53,263 bases of DNA from CAZHAC01 sp964383855 (GTDB lineage Bacteria; Chloroflexota; Dormibacteria; Dormibacterales; Dormibacteraceae), in NCBI GenBank assembly GCA_964383855.1, contig CAYLIP010000008.1:1-53263 (forward strand), in the 5' to 3' direction. The position numbers and the translations under genes are program-made. How positions within the stretch are numbered: position 1 is the stretch's first letter; each line of letters starts with the position of its first letter. Shown here piece by piece: positions 6,685 through 14,942 of this stretch. The notes under the pieces were generated by a model. That model did not search any database. It had not been told where the DNA came from and was given only the letters and a program-made list of their open reading frames with translations.

Positions 6685-7830
6685 TCAGATCACGTCGTGC
6701 TCGGCGGCGACCTCGCCCCGGGCGAAACGCTGGATGGCGAAGGGCGCCAGGTCGATCTCGGAGCGGCCCTCGACCAGCAGCTGCGCCAGCAGCAGGCCCG
6801 CCGCCGGCGCCTGCATGAAGCCGTGGCCGGAGAAGCCGCACGCGCACCAGAAGCCCTCGATCCCGGGCGCCGGGCCGAGGATGGCCTGGTTGTCGGGCGA
6901 GGTCTCGTAGAGGCCCGCCCACGCCGTCTTGACCGCCGCTCGCTCCGCGATCTCCGGCGCCCGGACCGCCGCCACGGCGACCGTCCGCTCCAGAAAGCCC
7001 CAGTCGACCTCGAGGCTGAAGCTGGACGGCTCCTGGCGGTCGCTCATGCCGAAGAGGACGCCCTCGCCCTCGGTGTGGAAGTAAAAGGAGGTGGCGAAGT
7101 CGACGGCCATGGGCGCCGACCGCGGCAGCGCATCGAAGCGGTCGGTGACGAAAACGTGGCGGCGGTAGGGCTTGACCGGCACCTCCATCCCCGCCATCCG
7201 CCCCACCTCCGCCGACCAGGCGCCGGCGCAATCGAACACCACTCGCGTGGCGATCTCACCGGCCGTGGTGCGCACGCCTGTCACCCTCCCGCCGGTCACG
7301 TCGATGCCGGTCACCTCGACACCCTCCAGCAGCCGCGCCCGGTGCCGGCGGGCGCCGGCCGCATAGCCGGCGGTGACGCCGGCCGGGCTGGCGATGCCGT
7401 CGGTCGGGCAGAAGGTGCAGCCGAGCACGTCGTCGACGTTGAGGACCGGGACCAGGCGCCGCGCCTCCTCGGGATCGAGCCAGCGTGCCTCGGTCAGGCC
7501 GGCCCGGTGCCACATCTCCATCTGGGCGCGGAAGCCCTCGACGTCCTCCGGTCGCGTGAGGAGCAACAGGTAGCCGACCTGCCTGAAGTCCGCAGGCATG
7601 CCGAGCTCGGCGTCGAACTCCTTCAGCAGGCGTACTGCCAGCCTCTGGACGCGCACGTTGTGCTCGGTCGAGAACTGCTGCCGGATGCCGCCGGCGCAGC
7701 GCGCCGTCGACTGCGAGCCGAGCTCCGACCGCTCGATGAGAGCCACGTCCAGGCCTCGGCGCGCCAGCTGGTAGGCGAGCGCGCAGCCCATCACGCCGCC
7801 TCCCGCGATGACTACGTCCGCGGTTTCCAT
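6685..7830 (-). CDS. FAD-dependent amine oxidoreductase (DAO family)
   Basis: A 381-residue flavoprotein. VVIAGGGVMGCALAYQLARRG at residues 6-26 is the Rossmann dinucleotide site. The C-terminal GFSGHGFMQAPAAGLLLAQLL is the conserved FAD-binding tail of the D-amino-acid/sarcosine/glycine oxidase family. The enzyme probably oxidises a secondary or D-amine with O2 or an acceptor. It overlaps the upstream agmatinase-like gene by 19 nt, so both are in one transcript. This pairing suggests catabolism of a guanidino or amine compound. The exact substrate is not readable. Confidence 0.85.
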   Translation of the reverse strand: METADVVIAGGGVMGCALAYQLARRGLDVALIERSELGSQSTARCAGGIRQQFSTEHNVRVQRLAVRLLKEFDAELGMPADFRQVGYLLLLTRPEDVEGFRAQMEMWHRAGLTEARWLDPEEARRLVPVLNVDDVLGCTFCPTDGIASPAGVTAGYAAGARRHRARLLEGVEVTGIDVTGGRVTGVRTTAGEIATRVVFDCAGAWSAEVGRMAGMEVPVKPYRRHVFVTDRFDALPRSAPMAVDFATSFYFHTEGEGVLFGMSDRQEPSSFSLEVDWGFLERTVAVAAVRAPEIAERAAVKTAWAGLYETSPDNQAILGPAPGIEGFWCACGFSGHGFMQAPAAGLLLAQLLVEGRSEIDLAPFAIQRFARGEVAAEHDVI

Positions 7831-8708
7831 GCCATGCCCCAGAACTCGAAGACCAGCTTGAGCGCCGCCAGCGAGGTGATGTCGGTCTGGTCGAGGGGTG
7901 GCGAGACCTCGACCACGTCGAGCCCGACCAGCCGGGTCCGGCCGGCGACCGCCGCCAGCATGTCCAGCGCCTGCCGGGTGCTGAGCCCACCGGCCGATGC
8001 GATCTCGGTGCCGGGCGCGAAGGAGGGGTCGAGCGCGTCGATGTCGAAAGAGACGTGGACCGGCCCGCGCCCCAGCGCCTCCGACAGCGCCTCGCCCGCC
8101 GCTCGGGGGTCACGGGCGACCTGCCCGATGGGCAGCATCGTGATCCCCGCTTCGCCGATGAAGTCCAGCTCCTCGAGGTCGAAATCTCTACAGGCGGCGA
8201 GGATCACCCGCGAAGGCTCGATCCCGGTCACCTCGAGCGCCCTGCGCAGGGCGCACCCACAGGTCCAGGCGCCCCCGCGGGAGTGGTCGCAGAGGTCGGG
8301 ATGCGCGTCGATCCAGAGCACCTTCAGATCGGGGTGCCGGCGCGCCTGCGCCGCCAGCGTGGCCACCGCCGTGCAGTGGTCGCCCCCGAGCACGGTGAGG
8401 AGGGCGCCCTCCGGGACCTCGGCCAGCGAATCGGCCGCCCGCCGCCAGCCGGTCTCGACGGAGTCTCCCAGGTCGATGTCCCCCAGGTCGTGCAGCCCGA
8501 GCTCAACCAGCGCCGTGCCCGACTCGGTGACCGGTGGCATCGCGGCCGACAGCCTGCGGATCTCCGTGGGCGCCAGCGCCGCGCCTCTCCGGTAGACCGC
8601 GGAGCCGTCGTACGGCATACCCGCCACCACCACGTCGGCGTTGTCGGGGCGCGCCCAGGCCAGCCCGGCCCAGGGCGGGAGGCCCTCCAGGGTCATCTGC
8701 GAGATCAC
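7812..8708 (-). CDS. Agmatinase/arginase-family ureohydrolase
   Basis: A 298-residue member of the Mn-dependent ureohydrolase family. All metal motifs are visible: GGDH near residue 118, DAHPDLCD near 144-151 and SFDIDALDPSFAPGT near 222-236. The enzyme hydrolyses a guanidino group to urea plus an amine, with agmatine or a related compound as the likely substrate. The ATG at 8708 (MISQMTLEG) is used; a second ATG five codons later is possible. It overlaps the DAO oxidoreductase, which may oxidise the released amine. Substrate specificity within the family is unresolved. Confidence 0.88.
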   Translation of the reverse strand: MISQMTLEGLPPWAGLAWARPDNADVVVAGMPYDGSAVYRRGAALAPTEIRRLSAAMPPVTESGTALVELGLHDLGDIDLGDSVETGWRRAADSLAEVPEGALLTVLGGDHCTAVATLAAQARRHPDLKVLWIDAHPDLCDHSRGGAWTCGCALRRALEVTGIEPSRVILAACRDFDLEELDFIGEAGITMLPIGQVARDPRAAGEALSEALGRGPVHVSFDIDALDPSFAPGTEIASAGGLSTRQALDMLAAVAGRTRLVGLDVVEVSPPLDQTDITSLAALKLVFEFWGMAWKPRT

Positions 8709-8769
8709 CGAGGCATCCTCGACATCAGCTGTTTGCTCCCACCGGCTCGGCTGAGCCGGCCGCCGGCCT

Positions 8770-9501
8770 TCACTTCGTCGGCGAAGCCTTGGGTGAGGCC
8801 GAGGGCGTGGGCGAGGCGGAGGTCCTGGGCAGGTCGGCCGGTCCCCAGTGGCCGAGCAGGGGGATCTTCTGGCCGACGCGGAGAACGATCGGCGCCGTCC
8901 GCGACCCCACCAGCTGAGGCTGCAGGAACTGCTCGTAGAAGGTCTGCAGCTGGTCGAGCTGCGGAACCGTCTCGATGTGCGCGGTCGAGCCCGGTTTGGC
9001 GGTCTGGCCCTTCAGCTTGTTGAGGTCTTTCTCGTCCACGAGCATCGCCGTCAGCGGGTTGCCCCGGACGTTGGCGGCCAGCGACTGCACCTGCTTGGCG
9101 GTCAGGCTGGTGGCCGACAGGGTCGGCGCGAAGGCCTTGTCGAGCGAGACCAGCGCCGACAGCGCCACATAGGCGACGACGAGGACGACGGCCGCGTGCA
9201 CGAAGACGCCGAGGAAGCCGTCGACGCCGCGAACCACAGGCATCCGGTGGATCATCCCGCCCAGGATGCCGCCGATGTAACCGGCGACCACGGCCACGAC
9301 CAGGGCCAGGAAGACCGACATGATGACGTTGGCGTGGAGGTACTTCTGCATCGCGCTTTCGTATGCGTGGCGGTCGCGGATGATGATCACGACCGCGAGA
9401 AGAAAGAAGATCTCGACCAGCAGGGGCTTGACCACGCCCTGCTGGTAACCCACCCAGACCGCGATCAGGAGCAGGATGACGACGACGATGTCGATCAGCA
9501 T
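8770..9501 (-). CDS. CvpA-family membrane protein
   Basis: A 243-residue protein with four N-terminal hydrophobic segments in the first 120 residues, typical of the CvpA (colicin V production) family, followed by a polar domain and a Ser/Pro/Lys-rich tail. The family is widespread and linked to envelope integrity. The segment DIVVVILLLIAVWVGYQQG and the Gly-rich GYIGGILGGMIHRM are characteristic. It starts 7 nt after the upstream membrane-protein gene and is probably cotranscribed with it. The C-terminal polar domain (about 120 residues) is longer than in minimal CvpA proteins. Confidence 0.75.
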   Translation of the reverse strand: MLIDIVVVILLLIAVWVGYQQGVVKPLLVEIFFLLAVVIIIRDRHAYESAMQKYLHANVIMSVFLALVVAVVAGYIGGILGGMIHRMPVVRGVDGFLGVFVHAAVVLVVAYVALSALVSLDKAFAPTLSATSLTAKQVQSLAANVRGNPLTAMLVDEKDLNKLKGQTAKPGSTAHIETVPQLDQLQTFYEQFLQPQLVGSRTAPIVLRVGQKIPLLGHWGPADLPRTSASPTPSASPKASPTK

Positions 9502-9508
9502 CTGGGGG

Positions 9509-10198
9509 CTAAGCGGGCGTGGGCAGCGCGCTGCGCCCGGGCTGCGATTCGACCAGCACGTATCCCAGGAACATCACGAGAATCCCCACCGCCTCACCGA
9601 CCGGTTGAACGGCGTAGGCGCCCCGAGCCTGCGCGATGCTGTGAGTACCGGCGACGACGAAGGCGCCGGCGGCCAGCATCGCGGTTCCGGCGACGCGCGA
9701 CCATGGGGCCGAATGCCGTAATCCTGTCCAGGCCGACCAGGCGGTGCCCCCGACCAGGATGACGGTGCCGGTGAGGTTGGTCACGAGCGGGAAGATGGGC
9801 GCCGCCGGGGCCGAGATGGCGCCTCGCCCGGGGATCGAGTCGCGCAGCAGGTGGGCGTCGGTCGAGGAGGCGGCGACCGCGACCAGCGCCGCCAGGGTGA
9901 TCGCGCCCATGAGCGCGGCCGCCAGGTGCGCCCAGCGGCGCGGCGCCAGCAGGTAGAGCTCGCCGATCGCCAGCCAGCCCACGTTCAAGATGCCGCCGAG
10001 CAGGTAGTAGGCCTTGTAGAGCCCGCCGCTCCAGCCGTTGAGAACGCCCACCGCCTCCAGCAACGCGGCCAGGCCGAAGAGCTCGAGCGCAAACGCCCAC
10101 GCCAGCTGGTAGGGTCGCCGGCGCGCCAGGTATTGGCGGAGCAGGAGGCCACCGAACACGACGCCGACCAGGCCGGCGACGAGCGGGATGACGAACAT
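9509..10198 (-). CDS. Multi-pass membrane protein, unknown
   Basis: A 229-residue protein with about seven hydrophobic segments from residue 1 to the end (FVIPLVAGLVGVVFGGLLL, LAWAFALELFGLAALLEAVG, YLLGGILNVGWLAIGELYLL and others). No transporter signature or catalytic residues are evident. The gene is the first of a probable two-gene unit with CvpA and lies divergently from the ParA-like ATPase gene, with 87 nt between the start codons. The family is not recognised. Confidence 0.7.
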   Translation of the reverse strand: MFVIPLVAGLVGVVFGGLLLRQYLARRRPYQLAWAFALELFGLAALLEAVGVLNGWSGGLYKAYYLLGGILNVGWLAIGELYLLAPRRWAHLAAALMGAITLAALVAVAASSTDAHLLRDSIPGRGAISAPAAPIFPLVTNLTGTVILVGGTAWSAWTGLRHSAPWSRVAGTAMLAAGAFVVAGTHSIAQARGAYAVQPVGEAVGILVMFLGYVLVESQPGRSALPTPA

Positions 10199-10266
10199 CG
10201 CGGGAATTGTACGGATGGCACGTCAGGTGGTCTTCGAAGCCGCTCGCTGGGCAACAGGCCTTCGGG

Positions 10267-10272
10267 TAGACT
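10267..10272 (+). promoter_or_regulatory. -10 box TAGACT before the ParA-like gene
   Basis: TAGACT ends 13 nt before the ATG at 10286, so the predicted transcript starts about 6 nt before the start codon. No Shine-Dalgarno is present in that space. No clear -35 is seen. Confidence 0.4.
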
Positions 10273-10285
10273 CGGACCGCACTAA

Positions 10286-11062
10286 ATGGCGCGCGTGATC
10301 TCGGTCGCTAACCAAAAGGGCGGTGTCGGCAAGACGACGACCGCGGTCAACCTCGGCGCCGCGCTTGCGGAGCGCGAAAAGCGGGTGCTTCTCCTCGACC
10401 TCGACGCCCAGGCCCACCTCACCGTGAACATGGGCGTCAAGGTTCCCGACGAGCTCGAGAAGACGATCTACGAACTTCTGGTCGATCCCGATGTGACCGC
10501 CAACGACGTGATCCTGGCCGCCGAGACGATGTCCGTCCACTTCATCCCCGCCAACATCGAGCTGGCGGGCGCCGAGGCGCAGCTCTTCAACGAGCTCGGC
10601 CGCGAATCGATCCTGAAGGAGAAGCTGGCGCCGATCGAGCGCCGCTACGACTTCATCATCATCGACTGCCCACCGGCGCTGAACGTGCTCACCGTCAACG
10701 CCTTCGTCGCCTCCGACGAGGTGATCATCCCGCTGCAGTGCGAGTACTTTGGCATGAAGGGAATGCAGCAGCTGCTGCGGACGATCGAGCGGATCCGGGC
10801 CAAGCTCAACCCCAAGCTGCACGTGGCCGGCATCCTGCCCACGATCTACAAGGCGCGCACGCTCCACTCGCAGGAGGTGCTCCAGCTGGTCAAGCAGCAC
10901 TTCGGCGACAAGGTCTACGACTTTGCCGTCAAGGATTCCATCCGGTTTGCCGAGTCGCCCCTGGCCGGCCAGTCCATCCTCCAGTATTCCGGCGCCTCGG
11001 AGGGCGCATCCTCCTACCGGAAGCTGGCGGAGGCCGTCCTCAACGGCAGCAATCACGCCTGA
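10286..11062 (+). CDS. ParA/Soj-like ATPase without a ParB partner
   Basis: A 258-residue deviant-Walker ATPase. KGGVGKTTTAVNLG near residues 11-24 is the deviant Walker A motif with the signature lysine. DLDAQAHLT near 39-47 and IIIDCPPALNVLT near 128-140 are the A' and B motifs. Such proteins dimerise with ATP on DNA or membrane and position chromosomes, plasmids or protein complexes. A ParB and parS-like repeats are absent, so this is an orphan. The following 93-residue gene starts 10 nt later and is the likely partner. The start is fixed by the family N terminus and the -10 box. Confidence 0.9.
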   Translation: MARVISVANQKGGVGKTTTAVNLGAALAEREKRVLLLDLDAQAHLTVNMGVKVPDELEKTIYELLVDPDVTANDVILAAETMSVHFIPANIELAGAEAQLFNELGRESILKEKLAPIERRYDFIIIDCPPALNVLTVNAFVASDEVIIPLQCEYFGMKGMQQLLRTIERIRAKLNPKLHVAGILPTIYKARTLHSQEVLQLVKQHFGDKVYDFAVKDSIRFAESPLAGQSILQYSGASEGASSYRKLAEAVLNGSNHA

Positions 11063-11072
11063 GGTTCACGGG

Positions 11073-11354
11073 ATGAGCAAGGGTTTCAAGCGGATCTCCC
11101 TGGTCGGCTCCGAGGAGCTCTTCAGGCCCACGCGCCCGGATGTGGTGACGACCGAGGACACGATCACCCAGGTCGTCGACACCAAGCGGGGCGACAAGCA
11201 CTATCGCACTCTCCACCTGACGCCGCCCGAGGTCGACCTGCTGCTGGAGGCGATCCAGGTCGCCAAGTACCCGGACCGGCCGCGACCCAAGCCGCCCCTG
11301 GAGAAGCACGAGCGCCTGGACGCGCTCCGCGACAAGCTGCAACCAAAAGACTGA
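11073..11354 (+). CDS. Small partner protein of the ParA-like ATPase
   Basis: A 93-residue, charged, soluble protein (MSKGFKRISLVGSEELFRPT at the start, basic-proline segment PDRPRPKPPLEKHERLDALRDK at the end). The ATG at 11073 follows the stop of the ATPase gene by 10 nt, with GAGG overlapping that stop as a possible ribosome binding site. The family is not recognised. Basic character and strict coupling to a ParA-like ATPase suggest a cargo adaptor or ATPase-stimulating peptide. That role is inference from position only. Confidence 0.6.
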   Translation: MSKGFKRISLVGSEELFRPTRPDVVTTEDTITQVVDTKRGDKHYRTLHLTPPEVDLLLEAIQVAKYPDRPRPKPPLEKHERLDALRDKLQPKD

Positions 11355-11372
11355 TCGCGGGTTCCACTCTCT

Positions 11373-12269
11373 GTGACCGGCCGCGCCTGGGTCGCCTTCG
11401 CGACCGTCGCCCTGCTCTGGGGCATCCCCTACTTCCTGATCAAGGTCGCGGTCGCGGATGTCTCGCCCGCGATCGTGGCGCTCTCGCGGCTCGTGCTCGG
11501 CGCCGCCATCCTGCTGCCGATCGCGTGGCGGCGGGGCGCCCTGGGGCCGGCCTGGAGGCGCCTGCCGTGGGTGGCGCTGATCGGAGTCGAGTACATGGCC
11601 ATTGCCTGGCTCCTGATCCCGCTCGGCGAGACCTACATCAGCTCTTCCCTGGCCGCGGTCATGGTCGCCTGCGTGCCGCTGATGGTCATCATCCTCTCGC
11701 TCCGGCGGGAGCGGCCCCAGCCCGTTCAGCTGGCGGGGCTGGTGGCCGGCCTGGCCGGGGTCGCGATCATGGTCGGCGTCGACGTCGCCGGACGGCCGGC
11801 CGAGCTGATCGGCGCCGCCTGCCTGGTGGGCGTCATCCTCTGCTACGCCATCTCCCCGATCATCATCAGCCGCAAGCTATCGGGCACGGACCAGATCGGC
11901 GTCATCTCGCTGGCCCTTGCGATCGGGGCGGTCGTGGAGGCGGTGCCGGCCGCACTCACCCTTCCCCACCACCCGCCGTCGCCGGGCACGATCGGCGCGC
12001 TGGCCGCGCTGGGCGTGCTCTGCACGGCCATCGCCATGGTGGCGTTCTTCCTCCTGATCACCGAGGCCGGGCCAAGCCGGGCGACCGTCGTGACCTACAT
12101 CAACCCGCTGATCGCGGTCCTGCTCGGCGTGGTCGTGCTCGGCGAGCGTTTCACGGTCTCGATCGCGATCGGGGGTGCCCTGATCCTGGCCGGGTCGTGG
12201 TTTGCGACGCGCGGAGCCCGGCCGCGCGCCTCTCAGCCGGCGGCGGCCAGGGCCTCGACCTCCTCCTGA
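11373..12269 (+). CDS. DMT-superfamily transporter (EamA)
   Basis: A 298-residue inner-membrane protein with about ten hydrophobic segments in two similar halves, the EamA arrangement. Family-like stretches are LLWGIPYFLIKVAV at the start, YISSSLAAVMVACVPLMVIILS in the first half and PSRATVVTYINPLIAVLLGVVVLGERF in the second. The family exports metabolites or amino acids; the substrate is unknown. It starts with GTG at 11373, 18 nt after the small partner gene, so it may share that transcript. The C-terminal tail is short and polar. Confidence 0.88.
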   Translation: MTGRAWVAFATVALLWGIPYFLIKVAVADVSPAIVALSRLVLGAAILLPIAWRRGALGPAWRRLPWVALIGVEYMAIAWLLIPLGETYISSSLAAVMVACVPLMVIILSLRRERPQPVQLAGLVAGLAGVAIMVGVDVAGRPAELIGAACLVGVILCYAISPIIISRKLSGTDQIGVISLALAIGAVVEAVPAALTLPHHPPSPGTIGALAALGVLCTAIAMVAFFLLITEAGPSRATVVTYINPLIAVLLGVVVLGERFTVSIAIGGALILAGSWFATRGARPRASQPAAARASTSS

Positions 12270-12306
12270 ACGGTCTGCCCTGACGGCCCCCCATGGCCGC
12301 CAGAAA

Positions 12307-12405
12307 TCACCGCCGTCCGCGCGACCGCCGGACCAGGTAGCCCAGGGTCCACCAGACCATCAGGAGGAGAATGAGCACCCCGAACACGACAGCGCCAACC
12401 CGCAC
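12307..12405 (-). CDS. 32-residue single-span membrane microprotein
   Basis: A short frame, GTG at 12405 to TGA at 12307-12309, encoding one hydrophobic span (VGAVVFGVLILLLMVWWTLGYL) and the basic tail VRRSRGRR. This is the layout of small membrane regulatory peptides, with the C terminus expected in the cytoplasm. TAGATT lies 6 nt before the GTG. It is divergent from the MBL hydrolase gene, with 18 nt shared between the starts. Homology cannot be judged at this length. The hydrophobic/basic layout and the promoter argue for a gene. Confidence 0.5.
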   Translation of the reverse strand: MRVGAVVFGVLILLLMVWWTLGYLVRRSRGRR

Positions 12406-12423
12406 GCGCTAAATCTATAGAGC
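12406..12423. promoter_or_regulatory. 18-nt divergent promoter space
   Basis: An AT-rich near-palindrome (CGCTAAATCTATAGAGCG at 12407-12424) fills the gap between the GTG codons of the microprotein and the MBL hydrolase. TAGATT on the minus strand has leaderless spacing. The plus-strand box is weaker (TAAATC, 8 nt before the GTG). Confidence 0.4.
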
Positions 12424-13002
12424 GTGGCCAAGCTCTCGATCGTGAAGGTCCGCTGCGACCGCGATGTCAACTGCTACCTGCTGTCCGATGCCGCCGCCGG
12501 CGAGGCGGTCGTCATCGATGCCGGGGATCCGGCGGAAAAGATAGTCGCCCAGTTGGGCGGCCTGCGCGTCCGCTGGGTGGTCGCCACTCACGGGCACCCT
12601 GGCCACGTTTCCGGCAAGGATCAGGTCGTCGCCGCGGCCGGCGGTGAGACCGCGATGAGCATGGCGGATGCCAAGCAGTACCTGCGCTCAGCCGGCCGCT
12701 ACCTGCTGGACGGCGACGAGCTGGAGTTCGGAGCCTTCCAGCTGAGGGTGATCGCCACACCCGGCCACACGCCGGGCTCCCTCTGCTTTTCCGTCGGCAA
12801 CCACGTCTTCACCGGCGACACCCTTCTCGCCGGCGGCATCGGCAAGCAGAGCCCGGAGACCGATCTCCGCCGCCAGATGACCAGCATCGGGACCCGGCTG
12901 CTGGCCCTGCCGCCCTCGACCACGCTCTACCCCGGCCACGGGCCGGTGACCAGCCTCGACGCCGAGCTCCGCCAGAACCCGATCTTCCAGGCCGGACGTT
13001 AG
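12424..13002 (+). CDS. Metallo-beta-lactamase-fold hydrolase with altered metal motif
   Basis: A 192-residue glyoxalase II-like MBL protein. The usual HxHxDH reads THGHPGH, so the aspartate that normally binds the second metal is glycine. The other ligands remain: PGHTPGS near 116, GDTLL near 135 and YPGHGP near 172. The family hydrolyses thioesters, lactones or phosphodiesters. Loss of the Asp suggests a mononuclear centre or changed reaction. The GTG at 12424 fits a leaderless transcript. No operon partner is evident downstream because the next genes are convergent. Confidence 0.8.
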   Translation: MAKLSIVKVRCDRDVNCYLLSDAAAGEAVVIDAGDPAEKIVAQLGGLRVRWVVATHGHPGHVSGKDQVVAAAGGETAMSMADAKQYLRSAGRYLLDGDELEFGAFQLRVIATPGHTPGSLCFSVGNHVFTGDTLLAGGIGKQSPETDLRRQMTSIGTRLLALPPSTTLYPGHGPVTSLDAELRQNPIFQAGR

Positions 13003-13063
13003 GCCTGGCCTGGTCTCCCAACCCGCGGCACACAGGTCGCTGGATGGCGGGCGTCGTCGGCAA

Positions 13064-14365
13064 TCAGGCCGGGCGCAGGAAGCGGCCGCGGCCGGGCCGG
13101 CCCACGACCTCGCCGTCGCGCGCCACCAGGTCGCCGCGCGAGTAGACCTGGCGGATGCTGAAGTCGAAGCGCATCCCCTCGAAGACACCCCGCCGCTGCC
13201 TGGAGTGCATCGAGTCCGCCTTCACCTCGGTATGGCCCTCGGGGTCGACGAGCACCAGGTCGGCGTCCGCGCCGGGCACGATCGCGCCCTTCCTCGGGTA
13301 GAGCCCGAGCCGGTAGGCGGGGTTGGCGGACACCAGGTCGATGGCCCGCGCCAGGCCCAGTTCGCGGCCCAGGTGGAGGGTGCTGACCAGCAGCGTCTGG
13401 ACCCCAGGGCTGCCGGGATGGCACGACCCCAGCGGTTCGCCGAACTTTTCGCGGTCGGTGTGCGGTGCGTGGTCGGTGCCGATGGTGTCGATCGCGCCCC
13501 CGGCCACGCCCTCTCTGAGCGCGGAGCGGTCGCGGTCGCTCCGCACCGGTGGGTTCATCCGGAGGGCGTTGCGAGCCCGCTCGTAGTCGGCTCCGGTGAG
13601 GAACAGGTACTGGGGGCAGGTCTCGATCGAGATGTCGGCTCCCGACCGGCGGGCGGCGGTGGCCGCCGCCAGCCCGGCGGCGCTCGAGAGATGGACGGCG
13701 TGGAGCTTGACGTCGTACTCGGCGGCCAGCGCGCCGAGGGCGGCCACGGCCACCGCCTCGGCCGCCGCCGGCCGGCCGGCGAGGATGTCGGCGTACGTGA
13801 GGACATCGCGCGCCATCGCCCTCAGCACCGAGGCGTCCTCACCGTGGACGGCCAGCGGTCTGCCGATCCGGCGCAGGTCGGGCGCCAGCCGGGCGATCGT
13901 CCCATAGTCGGGGGGCGCCTCCAGGTCGGGGTCGTCGAGCACGGCGGAATAGGTGACGGAGCGGTCCGGGCGATGGAACGCATAGCCCAGGTAGGCCTTG
14001 AACCCGACCGCCCCCGAGCCGGCGAGCCCCTCCAGGAGGCCGGCCGTGGTCCCGGCTCGCAGCAGCCCCCAGAGCGCGAAGTCGACGACCGCCTTCTCCT
14101 CGGCGATCGCCACCTTCTCGGCCAGCGCGTCCGCGGTGTCGGTGGCCGGCCGCGTGTTGGGCATGTCGACCACGGTCGTGACGCCGCCGGCGGCGGCCGC
14201 CGCCGTCAGCGTGGACCAGTCCTCCTTGAGGGGAAAGCCCGGCTCCCGCGAGTGGACGTGAGCGTCGACCGCGCCCGGCATCACCCAGAGACCCGACGCG
14301 TCGACCAGGTCGTCGCCGGGAAGGTCGCCGCCCACCGCCACGATCCGGCCCTCGCGCACCAGCAC
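13064..14365 (-). CDS. pyrC: Dihydroorotase-like cyclic amidohydrolase
   Basis: At least 433 residues of a COG0044-type zinc amidohydrolase. DAHVHSREPG, GFKAYLG with the carboxylatable lysine, VHGED, HAVHLSS, ETCPQYLFL and GTDHAPHTDREK are in family order. Its position directly behind pyrE supports dihydroorotase (carbamoyl-aspartate cyclisation in pyrimidine synthesis); allantoinase or hydantoinase is the alternative. The GTG at 14365 is the first usable start, but the family-like stretch FTGGLVFTPSGQERAD continues 16 codons upstream to 14413 without any ATG/GTG/TTG, right against the pyrE stop. The true N terminus is unresolved. Confidence 0.8.
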   Translation of the reverse strand: MLVREGRIVAVGGDLPGDDLVDASGLWVMPGAVDAHVHSREPGFPLKEDWSTLTAAAAAGGVTTVVDMPNTRPATDTADALAEKVAIAEEKAVVDFALWGLLRAGTTAGLLEGLAGSGAVGFKAYLGYAFHRPDRSVTYSAVLDDPDLEAPPDYGTIARLAPDLRRIGRPLAVHGEDASVLRAMARDVLTYADILAGRPAAAEAVAVAALGALAAEYDVKLHAVHLSSAAGLAAATAARRSGADISIETCPQYLFLTGADYERARNALRMNPPVRSDRDRSALREGVAGGAIDTIGTDHAPHTDREKFGEPLGSCHPGSPGVQTLLVSTLHLGRELGLARAIDLVSANPAYRLGLYPRKGAIVPGADADLVLVDPEGHTEVKADSMHSRQRRGVFEGMRFDFSIRQVYSRGDLVARDGEVVGRPGRGRFLRPA

Positions 14366-14414
14366 ATCGGCCCGCTCCTGCCCGGACGGGGTGAAGACGA
14401 GGCCGCCGGTGAAC

Positions 14415-14942
14415 CTAGTCGAGCGGGAGATCGGACTTCCGAAAGAGCGGCTCGTAGTCGAGCCCGGCCGCCGCGATCGCCTCCGCCGCGCCCTCCTCGC
14501 GATCGAGCACGGCGACCAGCTTGACCACCTCGGCGCCCTCCGCGCGCAGCTTCTCGGCCGCCTTGATCGCCTCGCCGCCCGTGGTCAGCACATCCTCGAT
14601 CAGGCAGACGCGCTCGCCCTTCTCCAGGCGGCCCTCGATTCCCTTCGAGGTCCCGTACTCCTTGGCCTCCTTGCGCACGAGCACCAGCGGCAGCTCGGTC
14701 TCCAGGGAGACGGCGCCGCCCAGCAGCACGGCCCCCAGCTCGGGCGCCGCCAGCCGGTCCGTACCTGGGGGGACGAGGCCTGCCAGCTCCTGACCGAGCG
14801 CGCGCAGGATGACGGGCCGGGTCTCGAACAGGTACTTGTCGAAGTACACGGTCGAGCGGCGGCCGGAGCGGAGCACGAAGTCGCCCTTCAGGTAGGCGGC
14901 GTCGACCAGTGAGCGGGCAAGCGCCTCCAGCTCAGGACGCAT
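14415..14942 (-). CDS. pyrE: Orotate phosphoribosyltransferase
   Basis: A 175-residue type I phosphoribosyltransferase that joins orotate and PRPP to OMP. The PRPP-binding signature VCLIEDVLTTGGEAI lies near residues 112-126. SGRRSTVYFDKYLFET near 25-40 is the orotate/PRPP entry region. The flexible-loop segment LVRKEAKEYGTSKGIEG is present near 87-103. The length is slightly short for the family. Its ATG overlaps the end of the preceding M20 peptidase gene by 11 nt, which places it firmly in the transporter/peptidase operon, an unusual neighbourhood for pyrimidine synthesis. Confidence 0.92.
   Translation of the reverse strand: MRPELEALARSLVDAAYLKGDFVLRSGRRSTVYFDKYLFETRPVILRALGQELAGLVPPGTDRLAAPELGAVLLGGAVSLETELPLVLVRKEAKEYGTSKGIEGRLEKGERVCLIEDVLTTGGEAIKAAEKLRAEGAEVVKLVAVLDREEGAAEAIAAAGLDYEPLFRKSDLPLD

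Noticed and set aside
6439..8595. 718-codon plus-strand frame opposite the DAO and agmatinase genes
   Set aside because: No recognisable domain; both minus-strand genes have complete catalytic motifs.
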